Positions 6,279 through 7,023 of a DNA stretch of 7,023 bases are shown here, in pieces. The notes under the pieces were generated by a model. That model did no database searches. It was not told where the DNA came from and was given only the letters and a program-made list of their open reading frames with translations. The stretch is from Kiloniellaceae bacterium (GTDB lineage Bacteria; Pseudomonadota; Alphaproteobacteria; Kiloniellales; Kiloniellaceae). Every line of letters begins with the position of its first letter. The first letter of the stretch is position 1. The stretch lies in NCBI GenBank assembly GCA_028280915.1, contig JANQKX010000066.1, positions 1 through 7,023 of the forward strand, written 5' to 3'. The position numbers were made by a program, and so were the translations under genes.

Positions 6279-6307
6279 GTTATAGGGCTTTGTTACCGCT
6301 TCGTCCA
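6279..6307 (-). promoter_or_regulatory. Candidate promoter for the serS-surE-pcm-nlpD unit
   Basis: On the minus strand, TGGACG (6302-6307) and TATAAC (6279-6284) are separated by exactly 17 bases. The -10 matches the TATAAT consensus at five of six positions and the -35 at four of six. Transcription would start near 6272, giving a leader of about 32 bases. It lies in the 101-base gap between the tatC stop and the serS start, where a promoter would let the block be expressed apart from tatC. Read-through from tatC is also possible, since no terminator is visible. Confidence 0.5.
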
Positions 6308-6321
6308 CGGTCACGGGCCCT

Positions 6322-6331
6322 GAATTGCAAT
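6322..6331 (-). repeat. 10-mer ATTGCAATTC, copy upstream of serS
   Basis: Second copy of the 10-mer seen at 1139-1148, in the same orientation. It contains the perfect palindrome ATTGCAAT and lies 14 bases upstream of the candidate serS -35 element, a position suitable for an activator or other regulator. Its function is unproven. Confidence 0.35.
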
Positions 6332-6341
6332 CTCTTGGGGG

Positions 6342-7023
6342 TTAGGCCGTGCTGCCCTGGGACGTGGACACCTCGCCGTCCTTGCCATCGCCGTCTCCGT
6401 CCCCTGCGCCATCCCCGGCGCCATCCCCGTCAGGCGTGTCGTCCGGGTCCTCTCCCTCCTTCGCCGCGCGCCGTTTTTCCACGGCCCGGGCCATGTGGAT
6501 GGAGATTTCGTAGAGCAGGATGATGGGAATAGCCAAGCTCAGCTGGCTGATGGGGTCGGGCGGGGTGAAAATGGCCGCCACGATAAAGACGGCGATAATG
6601 GCGTACTTTCGCTTTTCCGCCATGCCCTTGGAGGTGGCCAGGCCCACCCGGGCCAAGAGGGTCATGATCACGGGCAGCTGGAAGCAGACGCCGAAGGCAA
6701 AAATGAGCTTCATCATCAACGACAGGTATTCGTTGACCTTGGGCTCCAACTCGATGGGCAAGACGCCCTCCCCGCCCGGCACCTCGAAGGCGATGAAAAA
6801 CCGCGCCGCCAGGGGGAAAATGATGTAATAGACCAGCGCGCCGCCGACCAGAAACAGCACCGGCGTCGCCACCAGGAAGGGCGCGATGGCCGACTTTTCG
6901 TTTTTGTACAGGCCGGGCGCGATGAACAGCCACAGCTGGGTCAAAAACACCGGGCAGGACAAGAAAATCGCGGTGAAAGACGCCACCTTGACGTAGGTAA
7001 AGAAGACCTCGGTCAAGTTGGTG
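6342..7023 (-). CDS. tatC: TatC, Sec-independent translocase subunit (3' portion; 5' end outside window)
   Basis: The C-terminal ~226 residues of TatC, the inner-membrane receptor that binds twin-arginine signal peptides and moves folded proteins with TatA/TatB. Five membrane segments are visible, corresponding to helices 2-6: around LTQLWLFIAPGLY, PVLFLVGGALVYYIIFPLA, LIFAFGVCFQLPVIMTLL, YAIIAVFIVAAIFTPPDPISQ and IPIILLYEISIHMA. APGLYKNEK, FAFGV.FQLPV and FTPPDPISQ are family hallmarks. The fourth-helix motif has Gln where E. coli TatC has Glu170 (FEVP). After the last helix comes a basic stretch, EKRRAAK, then a 38-residue acidic tail rich in Asp-Gly repeats (13 acidic residues, one Lys) ending at the TAA at 6342-6344. 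The reading frame stays open to the right edge, so internal TTG or ATG codons near 7016 are not the true start. tatC next to serS fits the usual tatABC-serS order. Confidence 0.97.
   Translation of the reverse strand, partial: TNLTEVFFTYVKVASFTAIFLSCPVFLTQLWLFIAPGLYKNEKSAIAPFLVATPVLFLVGGALVYYIIFPLAARFFIAFEVPGGEGVLPIELEPKVNEYLSLMMKLIFAFGVCFQLPVIMTLLARVGLATSKGMAEKRKYAIIAVFIVAAIFTPPDPISQLSLAIPIILLYEISIHMARAVEKRRAAKEGEDPDDTPDGDGAGDGAGDGDGDGKDGEVSTSQGSTA

Noticed and set aside
4651..6285. Long plus-strand open frame (544 codons) opposite serS and surE
   Set aside because: It lies antisense to two clear housekeeping genes, its translation is rich in His/Gly/Gln/Leu with no recognisable domain, and GC-rich codon bias readily leaves such antisense frames open.
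7014..7016. TTG at the right end as a start for tatC
   Set aside because: The frame remains open upstream to the window edge and the visible sequence begins in the middle of the family, before helix 2, so the true start lies outside.

Overview
This is a compact stretch of core chromosome from a GC-rich Gram-negative bacterium. The best guess is an alphaproteobacterium of the Rhodospirillales type. That placement is inferred from protein flavour (YajC, SerRS, a DUF815 ATPase) and from the gene order tatC-serS-surE-pcm-nlpD next to yajC-secD; no marker gene in the window fixes the genus. I see no RNA genes, insertion sequences, phage genes, CRISPR arrays or toxin/defence modules.

Layout, left to right. 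Positions 1-1024, minus strand: the start of secD (cut by the window edge) and, upstream of it, yajC. Both encode accessory parts of the Sec protein-export channel. Positions 1025-1288 form a 264-base intergenic region that drives transcription both ways; it holds candidate promoters on each strand and a 12-base perfect palindrome. Positions 1289-2164, plus strand: a single AAA+-type ATPase of the uncharacterised DUF815 family, the only plus-strand gene. It converges on the next gene, leaving just 16 bases between the two stop codons. Positions 2181-6240, minus strand: a tightly packed block transcribed serS -> surE -> pcm -> nlpD-like, with an 8-base overlap, a 28-base gap and a 1-base overlap at successive junctions. 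A sigma-70-like promoter candidate lies just upstream of serS. Positions 6342-7023, minus strand: the 3' part of tatC, the twin-arginine translocase receptor, running off the right edge.

Functionally, the window groups protein export (SecD/YajC, TatC), charging of tRNA-Ser (SerRS), repair or clean-up of aged proteins and nucleotides (Pcm, SurE), and cell-wall hydrolase control at division (the NlpD-like lipoprotein). surE-pcm-nlpD is the classic enterobacterial order upstream of rpoS; here serS heads the block and no rpoS follows.

The second-look items are modest. They are an NlpD-like protein with a degenerate metal site, an uncharacterised ATPase of unknown role, an identical 10-mer in the two intergenic regions that precede yajC and serS, a palindromic possible operator, an Asp/Gly-rich tail on TatC, and a pcm gene that starts at TTG and is less GC-rich than its neighbours. 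I found no convincing new multi-gene system.
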